The position numbers and the translations under genes are program-made. A stretch of DNA of 25,000 bases from positions 42,772,105 through 42,797,104 of the forward strand of contig CM060334.1 of assembly GCA_030674155.1 (NCBI GenBank), given 5' to 3'. Of the stretch, positions 24,618-25,000 are shown piece by piece (the stretch's first letter is position 1; every line of letters begins with the position of its first letter). The notes beneath the pieces were generated by a model. The model was not told where the DNA came from, did not search any database, and saw nothing but the letters and a program-made list of their open reading frames with translations. The stretch is from Stramonita haemastoma (taxonomy: Eukaryota > Mollusca > Gastropoda > Neogastropoda > Muricidae).

Positions 24618-25000
24618 CTAGAACAGAGGGAATTTTTAGCACAGAATTTTTAGAAAGTGGGGATGACGTTTATATTGACAAGCACCTGGCATCCTTATGG
24701 GGAAACGTTCATATTCTAAACTAGATAACTTGATATTATTCTGTACTACATGCGTTTTGCTTTTGTCTGTGTCAGACTGACATTTTACACCCACCCCACC
24801 CCACCACCCTTTGCCTTTCAAATTTATTTTATGATCCATGCCTCCCCTACCCTCACACCCCTATCTTCCTCACTTTGTCGTTTTTCATGAATGTGCACTG
24901 TGCTTGTAACTGAAGGCGAATATTAAAGGGACATGAAAATGCTATCACACAGCAGGAAACCACTTCACACACAAACAAAATTGTTTGATGGCTGCAGACA
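24618..25000. other. low-repeat window end
   Basis: Mixed sequence with CCACCCCA repeats at 24789-24808. No gene or repeat family was recognised, and the sequence continues past the window. Confidence 0.45.

Overview
The window looks like intergenic or intronic DNA from an animal nuclear genome, most likely a mollusc and probably a gastropod. That assignment rests on abundant long dinucleotide and trinucleotide microsatellites, tRNA-headed SINEs whose bodies resemble SINEs I remember from marine snails, and 3' ends of an RTE/BovB-type LINE. No database search was possible, so the taxon is an inference. I found no intact protein-coding gene. Nearly every long open frame is a translated microsatellite (Cys-Val, Ser-Leu, His-Thr, Arg-Glu, Tyr-Ile runs). 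The only coding-like signals are two decayed LINE C-terminal fragments (2205-2344 minus, 22940-23175 plus) and one weak candidate exon of 130 bp (20729-20858 plus).

The interspersed repeats were sorted by comparing copies within the window. Family A is a tRNA-headed SINE of about 370 bp (2691-3059, 8841-9064, 9184-9490, 5936-6230, 16025-16326, 16717-17024, 17025-17420, and a head at 21359-21424). Family B is a SINE of about 290 bp whose head joins a tRNA-like A-box arm to a segment resembling the 5S rRNA internal promoter (4455-4670, 5738-5935, 9994-10230, 12126-12413, 17614-17910). Family C is a tRNA-headed SINE of about 420 bp (7263-7668, 9730-9993, 10328-10752, 8592-8727, 21033-21343). Family D is an unrecognised element of about 275 bp present as an inverted pair (7675-7950, 15512-15787). 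Family E is a tRNA-headed SINE of about 330 bp with one full copy (23812-24146) and six tail-only fragments. A and C share a central core beginning GTCTTTCGG, and C and E share a short downstream motif, as expected of a SINE superfamily. Two loci are mosaics of two families: B-to-A at 5935/5936 and C-to-B at 9993/9994. A MITE-like element with 32-bp terminal inverted repeats lies at 1378-1791 between TA microsatellites.

Layout: 1-2.1 kb is TG/TA microsatellite with the MITE; 2.2-3.1 kb is a LINE 3' end, a CT microsatellite and SINE A; 3.2-5.4 kb is mostly microsatellite; 5.7-10.9 kb is the densest SINE cluster; 10.9-13.7 kb is the longest low-repeat stretch, with a 63-bp minisatellite; 13.7-15.3 kb is pyrimidine and trinucleotide repeats; 15.5-17.9 kb is a second SINE cluster; 18.0-20.5 kb is purine and then pyrimidine microsatellite; 20.5-25 kb is mixed, with a decayed SINE C, a composite minisatellite, a LINE remnant, a 70-bp tandem duplication, SINE E and a dispersed direct repeat.

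The most interesting themes are the tRNA/5S composite SINE, the mosaic SINEs, and several cases where a microsatellite seems to have grown from a seed inside a transposable element, sometimes with an unexpanded copy of the same element nearby for comparison.
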